Source: a virus
IMG/VR virus record: IMGVR_UViG_3300025086_000196
Coordinates: 1 to 26,539 of that record
DNA: 26,539 nucleotides
Direction: 5' to 3' (one strand)
Part shown: positions 9,719-18,287 of the stretch, piece by piece
Layout: each line of letters starts with the position of its first letter
Numbering within the stretch: position 1 is the stretch's first letter
The notes under the pieces: model-generated
Databases searched by the model: none
Seen by the model: the letters and a program-made list of their open reading frames with translations, nothing else
Told to the model about the DNA's origin: nothing
Position numbers and translations under genes: made by a program

Positions 9719-12081
9719 GCTGGTAATACCTTATTTGGATTTAATGGTGGAGCTTGTGTTTTACCACCAGTTTTAGCCATTCTAACTCTATCTAACATAC
9801 CATCTAATTGTTTAGAACCTGCATCAGAACTACCATCGCCTAACATAGATACAACATCTGCTGGAATAATATATTCATCTTGTGATACAGCAGCTATAGG
9901 TTTATTGCCTATATTCATAGGTAAATCATCTGCCATACCGCTATTACCAACACCTTCTATTAGTCCTTCTGTTTGTACATCTGGATTACCTGCAGCTTGT
10001 TTTAATACCATATCTCTTAACATCATAAGTTGTTCTTGACCATACTTAATTATAAACTCATTTATAATTTCATTATTATCTGTTTCACCAAGAATAAACT
10101 GTATAACTTCTTGAACTATAGGGTCTTGCATCATCATATCTGTTGATTGACCAGTAGGCATAGGAATATTTATATCTTGACCTTCTTGATAACCCATTGC
10201 TTCTACAGCTTTTCTACCTTTTTCTGTTTTAGCTAAAGCTTTTAATCCTTCATTAGGTAATTCTTTATTAGTATCTCCACCACCTGCAAACATAGGTGCT
10301 CCAAACATACCACCACCTGGTCCACCAATAGACATAGGTTTTTGCATAGGTGTATTAGCTGGTGCTGCTGGAGTTGGAAGAGTTGGAGGAGTTACAGGAG
10401 GAGGAGTTACAGGAGGTGTAAATGTAACTGGATTTTCATTAATCATTAACCCTCTATCTAAAGACATTTCATCACGCATAGTATCTCTATTCTCTAAACC
10501 TCTAATCATAGGAGGAGTTATTGGAGTATTTATTTTACTAAAATCAGGTATTGTTACATCTGCTCCACCTTCAATAGGTATTGTTATTGTAGGAGGTGGT
10601 GTAGTTATAGGTTTTATAGTTTCTCTTATAGGTCTAGGTCCTTTATTTACAGGTTTTCTAGTAACAAAGTCATCTGATGGAATTACAGGTTCTATATTTC
10701 TAGTTCTACCTTTACGACCTATACCATCATCAGTAGGTGGAACTATAGGTTTATTTGGTGGTGGTGGTATATCATCTCTAGGTGGTGGTGTATAAAATGA
10801 TGATGGTGCAAAGTATGGTTGTATAGGCTGTTGTGTAAATCTTGCATATGGATTAATCATGCCGCCCATTTGAGGATTGCCATAAAAACTTCTATAACTA
10901 GGAGTTTGCATAAACGGATTGCCATAACCACCAAATCTTGGAGGAGGCATAAATCCACCTGGAGGTGATAATGGTTGTAGTCTTGGTTGTCTAAATCCTC
11001 TATAGTTTTGAGGAGGTAGAGAATAACCAGTTGATTCTATTTGTGGATTAGCACTATCTTGTATGTCTCTAGCATATTTTGTTAAATATGTTTTTGGGTC
11101 ATCGCCTTGAAAGTATCTGTATTCAGGAGAAAAACCTGCCATAAATCCAGGCGTTATAGGTCTAGCTCGTCTTACTGTAGTTTGTGCACGACCACCAGGT
11201 ACATAATATTCACCAGAACCTAGGTTAAAATCATTAGTTTCTCTTGGGTCATAGTAAACATTTTCACCTTTTCTATATCCTGTTGTACCACCATCTGCAA
11301 AATTAGTGCTACCACCTGTAGCTACTGGTATTTGTTCAGGGTATCTCTCATACATTAATCTTTTGCGTTCTTCTTCATCTACATTCATTTGTCTTAACAT
11401 TGCTTCAAATTCATCTTGTGATTGCATTACAGCTCCAGTACCTGCTGTAGTTGCTGCTAACATACCAGTAGGAGTCATTGCTGCACTTCCTAATGATTTT
11501 ATACCTTCATCTAATCCAGGACTAAATATTTTTTGTAAAGATGCTCCTGGTCCACCTACAGTTTGTCTTACTGCTTGTTCTGCAGCTTGTTGACCAGCTA
11601 AAGTTGTAGGTGGTGTTTGTGCAAAACTTGTAGGTGGTGTTACAGGTCCAACAAAACTTGGGTCAACAGGTGTACCTATACCTGCTGTAACTTGTGCATC
11701 AGCTATAGCTGTATCTAAACCTGGATTTGCTACACCTTCTAAAGCTTTTGTTCCTAAACCTGCTGTAAGTCCTGATAATAATGCTTTACTTCCAGAACCA
11801 CCTGTTTGTGCATATGTAGCTAAACCAGCTCCTATACCTGCCATAGCTCCTGCTGATAATCCAGTAACACCTATTGCTCCAAGAATTGAAGGTGCTAATA
11901 AACTACCTAACATAGGTGCTAAGAAAGGTAAGAAAGCTTCTGGTTGTCCTGTATCTGGATTTATTGTTATAGGCATAGCAGATGCTAATCCTTTAACTTC
12001 TGCAGGATTTACATGAAGTAACATAGAATCGCCAAAACGACCTTGTGCTGCTACATTTTTGGTTTGTTGTTTTATATCCAT
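9715..12081 (-). CDS. Large Pro/Gly-rich putative virion protein, 788 aa
   Basis: The N-terminal part contains GRFGDSMLLHVNPAEVKGLA and then a Gly/Ala-rich hydrophobic stretch (about 50-95, with LLAPSILGAIGVTGL) that could enter membranes. The centre (about 330-590) is strongly Pro-, Gly- and Tyr-rich and probably disordered or extended. Glycine hinges such as FADGGT and FAGGGD occur on either side. The C-terminal 54 residues begin with DEYIIPADVVSMLGDGS, a motif I recall in large structural proteins of many marine phages. I know of no assigned biochemical role; an internal or tail-associated virion protein is the best guess. The start lies 2 nt after the preceding stop, with GGAAGA upstream as ribosome binding site. 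Confidence 0.8.
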   Translation of the reverse strand: MDIKQQTKNVAAQGRFGDSMLLHVNPAEVKGLASAMPITINPDTGQPEAFLPFLAPMLGSLLAPSILGAIGVTGLSAGAMAGIGAGLATYAQTGGSGSKALLSGLTAGLGTKALEGVANPGLDTAIADAQVTAGIGTPVDPSFVGPVTPPTSFAQTPPTTLAGQQAAEQAVRQTVGGPGASLQKIFSPGLDEGIKSLGSAAMTPTGMLAATTAGTGAVMQSQDEFEAMLRQMNVDEEERKRLMYERYPEQIPVATGGSTNFADGGTTGYRKGENVYYDPRETNDFNLGSGEYYVPGGRAQTTVRRARPITPGFMAGFSPEYRYFQGDDPKTYLTKYARDIQDSANPQIESTGYSLPPQNYRGFRQPRLQPLSPPGGFMPPPRFGGYGNPFMQTPSYRSFYGNPQMGGMINPYARFTQQPIQPYFAPSSFYTPPPRDDIPPPPNKPIVPPTDDGIGRKGRTRNIEPVIPSDDFVTRKPVNKGPRPIRETIKPITTPPPTITIPIEGGADVTIPDFSKINTPITPPMIRGLENRDTMRDEMSLDRGLMINENPVTFTPPVTPPPVTPPTLPTPAAPANTPMQKPMSIGGPGGGMFGAPMFAGGGDTNKELPNEGLKALAKTEKGRKAVEAMGYQEGQDINIPMPTGQSTDMMMQDPIVQEVIQFILGETDNNEIINEFIIKYGQEQLMMLRDMVLKQAAGNPDVQTEGLIEGVGNSGMADDLPMNIGNKPIAAVSQDEYIIPADVVSMLGDGSSDAGSKQLDGMLDRVRMAKTGGKTQAPPLNPNKVLPA

Positions 12082-12083
12082 AT

Positions 12084-12425
12084 TTATCTATCTTCCTCTT
12101 TGGTTTCGCAACCAAACATATTAAAACTCATATCTACTGCACTTGTATAAACTTTTACGACATCTGTCTGATTTAATGTTATACCTAAAACTATTGATAA
12201 TGAATCATTTGCTGCTACAGATTTATCATAAAAAAGAAACTGTTTATCATCTGCACCTGCACCAGCTACATGAACACTTAATCTAAATGTTATTGCAGAC
12301 CCTGTTCTGTTTGCTGCAACTATAGAACTAACTGTTGTTTGTGTCATATTAGGCACAGTATAAAGTGTAGTTGTTGTTGTTGCTGCAGGGTCAACTTGAC
12401 CTAATACTTTTAAATTATCAGCCAT
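12084..12425 (-). CDS. Small beta-rich structural protein, 113 aa
   Basis: The sequence opens with LKVLGQVDPAATTTTTLYTV and continues as alternating Thr/Val/Ile strands, including SAITFRLSVHVAGA and DSLSIVLGITL. This looks like a single beta-sandwich domain of the kind used for capsid decoration, head-tail joining or fibre attachment. I do not recognise the family. Its first 8 nt overlap the end of the upstream 67-aa gene, so the two are translationally linked. The Asp/Glu-rich tail ends in KEEDR. Confidence 0.75.
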   Translation of the reverse strand: MADNLKVLGQVDPAATTTTTLYTVPNMTQTTVSSIVAANRTGSAITFRLSVHVAGAGADDKQFLFYDKSVAANDSLSIVLGITLNQTDVVKVYTSAVDMSFNMFGCETKEEDR

Positions 12426-12621
12426 GCTTCATTCCCATTAATAAAAATTGATGTCTTTTTAAACCTTTACTAACTACAACACTTTGTAATCTTTGTAATT
12501 TATCTACTTCTATAGCTAAATCTTGTATTGCTTGTTCCATTATTCTTCTTGTAACTGCCTCATCTGCGGAACTATATTCTTGTTGTGCTAAAGGTAATGC
12601 TATTGATTTAGGATTTGCCAT
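12418..12621 (-). CDS. Small helical protein, 67 aa, unknown function
   Basis: A short protein that appears mostly helical, with a leucine-patterned segment IQDLAIEVDKLQRLQSVVV (about 32-50) that could form a coiled coil, and a basic end. I do not recognise it. It starts inside the stop of the large structural gene upstream (TAATG) and its end overlaps the next start by 8 nt. This tight packing and the correct order argue that it is real; it may be a small structural partner or chaperone. Confidence 0.65.
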   Translation of the reverse strand: MANPKSIALPLAQQEYSSADEAVTRRIMEQAIQDLAIEVDKLQRLQSVVVSKGLKRHQFLLMGMKHG

Positions 12622-14474
12622 TATCTTTTACCATCTGGTCTTATATCTAATCTTAAATCACCAAGTCTCCAACCATAATCATTTGATGAATTAGATACTC
12701 TAATAGCACATTGTCTGCTTCTAGCTCTTGTATTAGTAAATGTAGAAGCTGGTGTAACTGATACAGTAGATAAAGTAGATAAATCTTCTAATGGATAATT
12801 TCTACCTTTTATTGTTATAGTTACATCATCAGATGTAGATTGTTGGTCTCTAAATTGTATATCAGGTATTATTTTATTTACTGCTATAAACTTTTCGCCA
12901 TCAGGGTCTAAGTCAAAATCACTTGATTCTATATATGCTGTAAAGTTACTACCATCATCTCCATGTCCTATTTCATGTGCATAAAGATAATTAGTATTTA
13001 CTGTACTGCTATTTTTACTAGCAGCTATAGGATTATTTAGTATTAATGCTTCATCCCAAGCTGTCCTAACAAAATTATCTGATGTAGTTCCAATAGACCA
13101 TACTTGTTCTAAATAATTATACATAACATATTTATCTACTTCTAAACTACTTCCTGATGGATAGAACCACATTATTTCATTAGCACTATCATTAACTGCA
13201 CCAAATATTTTAAATGATTGTGTTTGATTTAAATCACTTAAAACATAATCTAATACTGTGCAAGGTAATCTTTGAGCACTACCTGAATAACTATAAAAAC
13301 CACCATTATCCATAAAGTAAACTTGATTATTAGCATTAACTGCTGCATTAGGAGATATTAAAGATGGACCATGTGCTACTTCATTAAATGAAAATACAAA
13401 TGGTGCTCCTACAAATCTCATAGAAACTATACCTGCATCTGTCCAAATAAGTATTTCTTGTCTTGTTCTAAGTGCACCTATAATTGTAGACCCCATTGAT
13501 AGTTGTACACCACCAGCCTGATTGGTTGCAGTTGGTGTCCAATCTATAATACTTTCTGTATCTGAAAATCTTACTAATAAAGGGTCAATAGTTGTAGAAC
13601 CTATAGGATTACATCCAAAAGCTATTGCGTGTTTATCTACATCAGAAACCATAACTTGTAATACTGCTGTTGGAACATCACTAGCATTACTTAAACTTGT
13701 TGCATTTACTGCTCTTGTATTAGTTCCTGATGATTCATCCCAATAAAAAATGCCACCAGCTCTTGGATTTAAAATAACATCATCACCAAAATTATCTATA
13801 GACCATAATCTTAATTGATTAGTAAGAGATAAATCAGTAGCAGAACTCCAACTTCCAGCACCCCAAGTTCCTGCACCCCAGCCTGTTGAACGAACATAAA
13901 CATCAAGACCTGTATTTATTTGATAAACTGCGTCTGCACCAGAACCACCAGTACCGCTTTCATCACTTGCATTTGCTGTTGCAGTAGCTGTAAAAGTAAA
14001 TGTATTTACAGTTGGAACACTATCTATTTGATATTCTTGATTTAATACAGAAGCAGTAATATTGCCACCTAAAGATACTGCACCACTTATAGTTACAAAA
14101 TCTCCTATAACAGCACCATGAGCATCATCAGTTGCAGTTATAGTAGTGCTGCCATCAGTAGCAGAAAAAACAATACCATTAGTAGTCGTGGCTCGTATGG
14201 GGGTAACATCACTATAAGCGTTTCCTTCTAATACATAAAATTTTTGATGAGTACCTAAAGTAATATAATTTGTACCACTAGATGCTCTATAAACAAATAT
14301 TTTTCTAGCTGTACCTATAAAACTATCTGTGCTTTGTTTTTGCCAACCACCTATTCTTTCGGGTCTACCTTTACGAAATCTAACTTTATCTGCGTCAAAC
14401 CACCCACCTTCGTTACTATAATTAGTACCTTCTTTGTTTATACCTGGTCTAAATACATATTTAGCTAATGTCAT
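12621..14474 (-). CDS. Virion structural protein, probable neck/tail component, 617 aa
   Basis: The opening residues contain FRPGINKEGTNYSNEGGWFD followed by KVRFRKGRPERIGGWQK, a signature I recall at the start of a structural protein conserved in marine podophages. The rest is beta-rich with repeated aromatic/Gly turns (GWGAGTWGAGSW, VYFMDNGGFYSYSG). It also contains short strand pairs reminiscent of propeller blades, such as LRLWSIDNFGDDVILNPR and IMWFYPSG. The size and position next to the lysis genes suit a tail-nozzle or head-closure protein; the exact role is inference. It begins 2 nt after the lysozyme stop, and GAGG within the lysozyme end is a possible ribosome binding site. Confidence 0.78.
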   Translation of the reverse strand: MTLAKYVFRPGINKEGTNYSNEGGWFDADKVRFRKGRPERIGGWQKQSTDSFIGTARKIFVYRASSGTNYITLGTHQKFYVLEGNAYSDVTPIRATTTNGIVFSATDGSTTITATDDAHGAVIGDFVTISGAVSLGGNITASVLNQEYQIDSVPTVNTFTFTATATANASDESGTGGSGADAVYQINTGLDVYVRSTGWGAGTWGAGSWSSATDLSLTNQLRLWSIDNFGDDVILNPRAGGIFYWDESSGTNTRAVNATSLSNASDVPTAVLQVMVSDVDKHAIAFGCNPIGSTTIDPLLVRFSDTESIIDWTPTATNQAGGVQLSMGSTIIGALRTRQEILIWTDAGIVSMRFVGAPFVFSFNEVAHGPSLISPNAAVNANNQVYFMDNGGFYSYSGSAQRLPCTVLDYVLSDLNQTQSFKIFGAVNDSANEIMWFYPSGSSLEVDKYVMYNYLEQVWSIGTTSDNFVRTAWDEALILNNPIAASKNSSTVNTNYLYAHEIGHGDDGSNFTAYIESSDFDLDPDGEKFIAVNKIIPDIQFRDQQSTSDDVTITIKGRNYPLEDLSTLSTVSVTPASTFTNTRARSRQCAIRVSNSSNDYGWRLGDLRLDIRPDGKR

Positions 14475-14476
14475 AT

Positions 14477-14920
14477 TTAAACCTCATGCCATTCTTTGCC
14501 TTCAAACAGCAAAGCTTCTGCTTCTCTTCTTCTTACTAAACCTTGTTTTACTTGACCACCAGCTTTATTCCATCTTTTTATTTGATTTGGCACATCATCC
14601 CAATCTTTATTATTTAATTTTTGCAAAAGTGTACTGCTAGAAAGGTTTGATGGACCTAAATTAAATACCCATGATACAAGTGAATCAAATTCATTTTGTT
14701 TTAAATCAACTTTTACCATTTCATTCACATAACCTTCATACTCATTCATTTCATGTAATAATAATTTATCTGCTTTTTCTTGTGTAAGAGTATCACCTTC
14801 TTTTACACTTTTAGTAGAACCATAACCTATAGTCCATACACCTGCTGCACATTTATAAGCTTCTAACTCACAACCTTCAAACTTTTTAATTAAGGATAAT
14901 CCTTCTTGTGATATTTTCAT
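14477..14920 (-). CDS. GH24 phage lysozyme (endolysin) with E-C-T triad, 147 aa
   Basis: This is a T4/lambdoid-type lysozyme that cleaves the MurNAc-GlcNAc bond of peptidoglycan to release progeny. The catalytic region reads FEGCELEAYKCAAGVWT. E15, eight residues, C24, five residues and T30 fit the known E-8-(D/C)-5-T pattern, with Cys instead of the usual Asp. It is followed by IGYGST, and further on by FDSLVSWVFNLG and QGLVRRREAEALL, conserved family segments. Length is normal. There is no signal or SAR segment, so passage through the inner membrane should depend on a holin. The upstream ATG at 14977 is rejected: AAAGGAGA at 14926-14933 sits 5 nt before the ATG at 14920. The holin gene ends 1 nt before this start. 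Confidence 0.95.
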   Translation of the reverse strand: MKISQEGLSLIKKFEGCELEAYKCAAGVWTIGYGSTKSVKEGDTLTQEKADKLLLHEMNEYEGYVNEMVKVDLKQNEFDSLVSWVFNLGPSNLSSSTLLQKLNNKDWDDVPNQIKRWNKAGGQVKQGLVRRREAEALLFEGKEWHEV

Positions 14921-14921
14921 A

Positions 14922-15401
14922 TTACTCTCCTTTATCGTTGGTGTGAGACGCTCCAAAATAGAACGAAATAATTGCACTAGCTAATCCTCCTAGATAACCA
15001 AGCACTAAGTTTATTAATGCTTCGCTATTTTGTTCTGGTGGTTGTAATGTTACTAAAAATATATAACCAAGAAAGCCGCCTATGGTTACTAAACCAATAA
15101 TACGAGCAGTCCAATCTTTGCTAAACATACCTCTAGCGTGTTGTTTGTCTTGTGTTTCAAGTTTAAATACATCAACATCAAGCTCTTTCATTTGCACTTC
15201 AAACTCTTGTTCTGCTTTTTTAAGTTCAAGCATTTGTTCTGGAGTTGCGTTCTGTATAGCTTGTTGTATAGTTTTTTGGTCATTAGATACTCCTAGTACT
15301 TCTGCTATTTTACCCATAGCCATATTACCAAGAGGACCACCCATTGCTGAACCTATTGTAGGTGCTACTGCTCCTACTATATTTTTTAATATTGCTTTCA
15401 T
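14922..15401 (-). CDS. Holin, GTA-type three-TM family, 159 aa
   Basis: This protein would control the timing of lysis by permeabilising the inner membrane. An N-terminal Gly/Ala-rich hydrophobic segment (about 5-30, IVGAVAPTIGSAMGG) is followed by a helical charged region (about 45-95). Two clear membrane spans come next: IIGLVTIGGFLGYIFLVTL and LVLGYLGGLASAIISFYFGA. The segment ARGMFSKDWTARIIG before the first clear span is typical of the holin family described from gene-transfer agents. It directly precedes the lysozyme, the classic lysis-cassette order. AAGGAG lies upstream of the ATG. The gap from the cyclase stop is 13 nt, so lysis and signalling genes are probably co-transcribed. Confidence 0.88.
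   Translation of the reverse strand: MKAILKNIVGAVAPTIGSAMGGPLGNMAMGKIAEVLGVSNDQKTIQQAIQNATPEQMLELKKAEQEFEVQMKELDVDVFKLETQDKQHARGMFSKDWTARIIGLVTIGGFLGYIFLVTLQPPEQNSEALINLVLGYLGGLASAIISFYFGASHTNDKGE
14926..14933 (-). promoter_or_regulatory. Ribosome binding site deciding the lysozyme start
   Basis: On the minus strand this reads AAAGGAGA, 5 nt before the ATG at 14920. It lies in the last codons of the holin gene and rules in favour of the shorter lysozyme start. Confidence 0.85.
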
Positions 15402-15414
15402 AAAACTCCTTAAA

Positions 15415-17169
15415 TTAATTTATTGTATATATTTGTATTGGTTTTGTTTTACCTTTTACATATATACTTTTTAATTCTTTTAACATTATTTCAGAATTAA
15501 AATCTTTTGCATTAATTGTATTATATCCAATAACAATATCTTGACCAACTTCCTTAGTAGAACTTTCAAGCCTAGCAGCAAGGTTTACTGCATCACCTAT
15601 AGCAGTATAATCAAACCTAGTATTACTGCCCATATTGCCTATAACAGCATATCCAGTATTAACACCTATACCTATTTCAACGCTTAAATCAGCTTTTTTA
15701 ATATTTTCTTGTATTTCTTCAGCACATAACACAGCTAAAGTTTCATGGTTTGGCAGATTAATCGGTGCGTTAAAAATAGCCATCATGGCATCACCTATGT
15801 ATTTATCTACCATACCACCATATTTTTTAACTGCATCTGCTTGTATAGTAAGTGCTTTATTCATTATTTCTGTAACTTCTTCTGGCTCTAATTTTTCAGA
15901 CATAGCAGTAAAACCTCTTACATCTGTAAACAGAAAGGTGCAATATCTACGCTCACCACCTAATACTAAAGAATCTGGGTTATCTTGTAATTTTTTAACT
16001 TGTCTAGGGTCAAGATAATGTTCAAATTGTTTTTTAATTTGTTGTCTTAATTTGTATTGTTCTCTAAATCTTAAATAAAAACCTATTGATGCTGTTATAA
16101 ACTGTGAAATTAATGTCCAACTTACATCTATTAGTATTCCACGCTGTATTAAATAGTGTCCAAGAAATATTGTTAAAAAGAATAATATACTGGTAAATGT
16201 TATTCCTAGAGTCATTCCAAAAATATTTACACATAACCAAACCAAAATTACTGTTATCACTAGAATTAATAATTCAACTGCTAAATGCCAATCAGGAATA
16301 TAAGGACTGTCTTGTATTAAAATTGATTCTGCTAATGCAGCTTGTATTTTATGTGGTTCTAGTAATCCAACAGGTGTTGCAACTTGTGGCATTACTCCAT
16401 TAGCAGTAACTCCAATAAAAACAAATTTACCATTTACATTTATTTCTTGTAAATTAGTTTGTTCTGTATCTACCCAACTAATCCACTTACGACCAAGACT
16501 ATCTGTTTTAACTGGTGGTATTCCTCTAATTGATATTTCTTCTATACCATTATCATTAGTTTTTATAATGTATGTTTTTACACCAAATAAAGCTTTGTAT
16601 ATTTGTGTGCCAAAACTAGGAATCCAATTATTATCAAGTGTTTTAACCAAAAGAGGTATTCTTCTAACAAGTTGGTCAACTTCAGTGGGAGCAATGGCTA
16701 AACCCTGCAATGTATTATTTTTAAGAGTGTTCAGGTTTTCCTTAACTCCCAAAGATACTATACCACCATTATCTTCACCTTTCACTACAGTTCCTGTTGG
16801 TTTAGGATAATTACCTTTACCATCTTCAAACATAGCTATAACAGAAGGTGCATATCCTAAAGACCTTCCAAAATCTTCATCACCACCCATTCTATCTGCT
16901 TGTGGAAAAGATATAACCCAACCTACGCCTAAAGCACCTTTACCAATAATCTCCATTTGTATATCAGCTAATCTTTTTCTAGGTAATGGATAACCACCTT
17001 CACGCTCTACATCATCTTCCGTAATATTAAGTATTATAAAATTACCTGATGGTTCTGGTGTTTTAACAAAAGTGTCATACACTTTAAGTTTTAATATTTC
17101 TGTTGGAGTGCTTTGAAATATTAGAGGTAGTGCTAGTATTATAAGTATAGGTAATATTAATTTTTTCAT
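15415..17169 (-). CDS. CHASE2-sensor class III adenylyl cyclase, 584 aa
   Basis: The protein would convert ATP to cAMP at the inner membrane. Residues 1-18 form an N-terminal hydrophobic segment. About 25-290 is a predicted periplasmic CHASE2 domain (starts near LKVYDTF; contains GVGWVISFPQAD and GKFVFIGVTA). Three membrane spans follow (about 295-385), then a linker helix and the class III cyclase domain from about 405. Metal-binding D416 (FTDVRGFT) and D460 (KYIGDAMM), purine-specifying K456 and D520 (FDYTAIGD), and transition-state N529 and R533 (NLAARLE) are all present. This set predicts an active, adenine-specific enzyme. It is TAATG-coupled to the FecR gene. FecR/CHASE2-cyclase pairs are known in bacteria; in a phage late operon this is very unusual. 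The real ligand or stimulus is unknown. Confidence 0.93.
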   Translation of the reverse strand: MKKLILPILIILALPLIFQSTPTEILKLKVYDTFVKTPEPSGNFIILNITEDDVEREGGYPLPRKRLADIQMEIIGKGALGVGWVISFPQADRMGGDEDFGRSLGYAPSVIAMFEDGKGNYPKPTGTVVKGEDNGGIVSLGVKENLNTLKNNTLQGLAIAPTEVDQLVRRIPLLVKTLDNNWIPSFGTQIYKALFGVKTYIIKTNDNGIEEISIRGIPPVKTDSLGRKWISWVDTEQTNLQEINVNGKFVFIGVTANGVMPQVATPVGLLEPHKIQAALAESILIQDSPYIPDWHLAVELLILVITVILVWLCVNIFGMTLGITFTSILFFLTIFLGHYLIQRGILIDVSWTLISQFITASIGFYLRFREQYKLRQQIKKQFEHYLDPRQVKKLQDNPDSLVLGGERRYCTFLFTDVRGFTAMSEKLEPEEVTEIMNKALTIQADAVKKYGGMVDKYIGDAMMAIFNAPINLPNHETLAVLCAEEIQENIKKADLSVEIGIGVNTGYAVIGNMGSNTRFDYTAIGDAVNLAARLESSTKEVGQDIVIGYNTINAKDFNSEIMLKELKSIYVKGKTKPIQIYTIN

Positions 17170-18287
17170 TAATCACTTTGAGTTATTGTTATTGTAGAAT
17201 CACTACCACCATTAACTTTTATTATGTTAGAAATGCCATCTTGTATAAATATTACTGTGTAAGCATTATTTCCATCTAAATCTAACTGTACGCTTTCGCT
17301 AACACTTCTTCTTAAACTAACAACTTGTCCTGTAATTATAGTTGTTATCTGTGTATCTGGGTCTTTACCTAATAATGTTCCTGATATTTGTGTACTTGTA
17401 GCCTGTGCTAATTGGTCCTCTTCTTCAGCTATAGCTAATCCATCTAAAACATTTAATAAATCTTCTAAATAATTTACATCAAGATAATTTATATCTAGTT
17501 CTGTAAATTCTAAGCTATCTTCTTTTAAATAATCTTCTGCAAGATAGTCTATATCTAAGTCATTAAAATCAAGTACGCTATCTGTTTGTGTGCTTGTAGC
17601 TTCTTCTTCTATAACAGTTTCTTCTTTAGGAGGCGTAACAATTAACATATTGTCTATTACATCTAATGTTAAATCTAATATTACTGGTTTGCTTGGTGCT
17701 GATTCAAATACACTTACTGTAGTTGCTTCGTAAGGTTTGTTAAGTAAAACTGTTCCCATAGCAGTAACTACTTCTATTTCGCCACTAGAGAGCCCTAGAG
17801 AGTCTGGTAGCAGTATTATAAGACTACGACCTAGTTCATCTACTGTAGCCGTAAAATCAGTACCACGAATAGCTATATTAGCTGTAGGTGTTTTAAGAGA
17901 TATGTTTTGTTTATCTATACGATTTAAATTGCCTGTAATAAATCTTGCTGTACCAAGACCAAAAGTAAGAGCCATTTTTGCTTTAGATGGGTCAGGGTCA
18001 TAAATGTATTCATCTATTAATAGTTGTGAGTGTTCAGTAAGCTTTACAATAGAATCATCAAGAAATGTAATAGCCATTCTTCCATTAGTAGTAATAGCTT
18101 CATCATTACTTTGTATAGAAAATTTTAATTCGGCATCTAATGGTTTATCTCTTACTATTTGTGCTGAACCATTTAGTTCAGATATATCTCCAATATTAAC
18201 AGCTTGTGCTTGTACCTTGGTCGTTTTGGATAACGCAAACAGTAGAAGCAGCATTGCCACCGATTGATATAATTTTAAGCCAGTCAT
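17169..18287 (-). CDS. Secreted FecR-domain protein with curlin-like tail, 372 aa
   Basis: Residues 1-29 are a signal peptide with a LLLLFALS core and an AQA end, so the protein is predicted periplasmic or exported. A FecR domain spans about 30-150, with the hallmark TPTANIAIRGTDF at 133-145. An acidic region (about 222-292) carries repeated D(I/V)(D/N)YL motifs. The last ~37 residues contain FIQDGISNIIKV and TITITQSD, which look like a curlin repeat (QxGxxN...Q). FecR domains elsewhere work as periplasmic sensors or anti-sigma regulators, and family members sit beside CHASE2 cyclases. No sigma factor is encoded here. The first 92 nt overlap the end of the curlin-like gene. The ATG at 18287 is preferred because it supplies the Lys of the signal peptide, although its ribosome site is weak. 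Role as a link between curli and cyclase is inference. Confidence 0.88.
   Translation of the reverse strand: MTGLKLYQSVAMLLLLFALSKTTKVQAQAVNIGDISELNGSAQIVRDKPLDAELKFSIQSNDEAITTNGRMAITFLDDSIVKLTEHSQLLIDEYIYDPDPSKAKMALTFGLGTARFITGNLNRIDKQNISLKTPTANIAIRGTDFTATVDELGRSLIILLPDSLGLSSGEIEVVTAMGTVLLNKPYEATTVSVFESAPSKPVILDLTLDVIDNMLIVTPPKEETVIEEEATSTQTDSVLDFNDLDIDYLAEDYLKEDSLEFTELDINYLDVNYLEDLLNVLDGLAIAEEEDQLAQATSTQISGTLLGKDPDTQITTIITGQVVSLRRSVSESVQLDLDGNNAYTVIFIQDGISNIIKVNGGSDSTITITQSD
18196..18287 (-). other. 92-nt dual-coding overlap, curlin end / FecR signal peptide
   Basis: The same bases encode the last ~30 residues of the curlin-like protein, including both of its C-terminal Cys, in one frame and the complete FecR signal peptide in another. 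Both readings make biological sense. It is the longest overlap in the window. Confidence 0.85.

Noticed and set aside
14921-14977. Longer lysozyme start at 14977
   Set aside because: The added 19 residues overlap the holin frame, have no ribosome site, and are not part of the GH24 fold; AAAGGAGA precedes the ATG at 14920.
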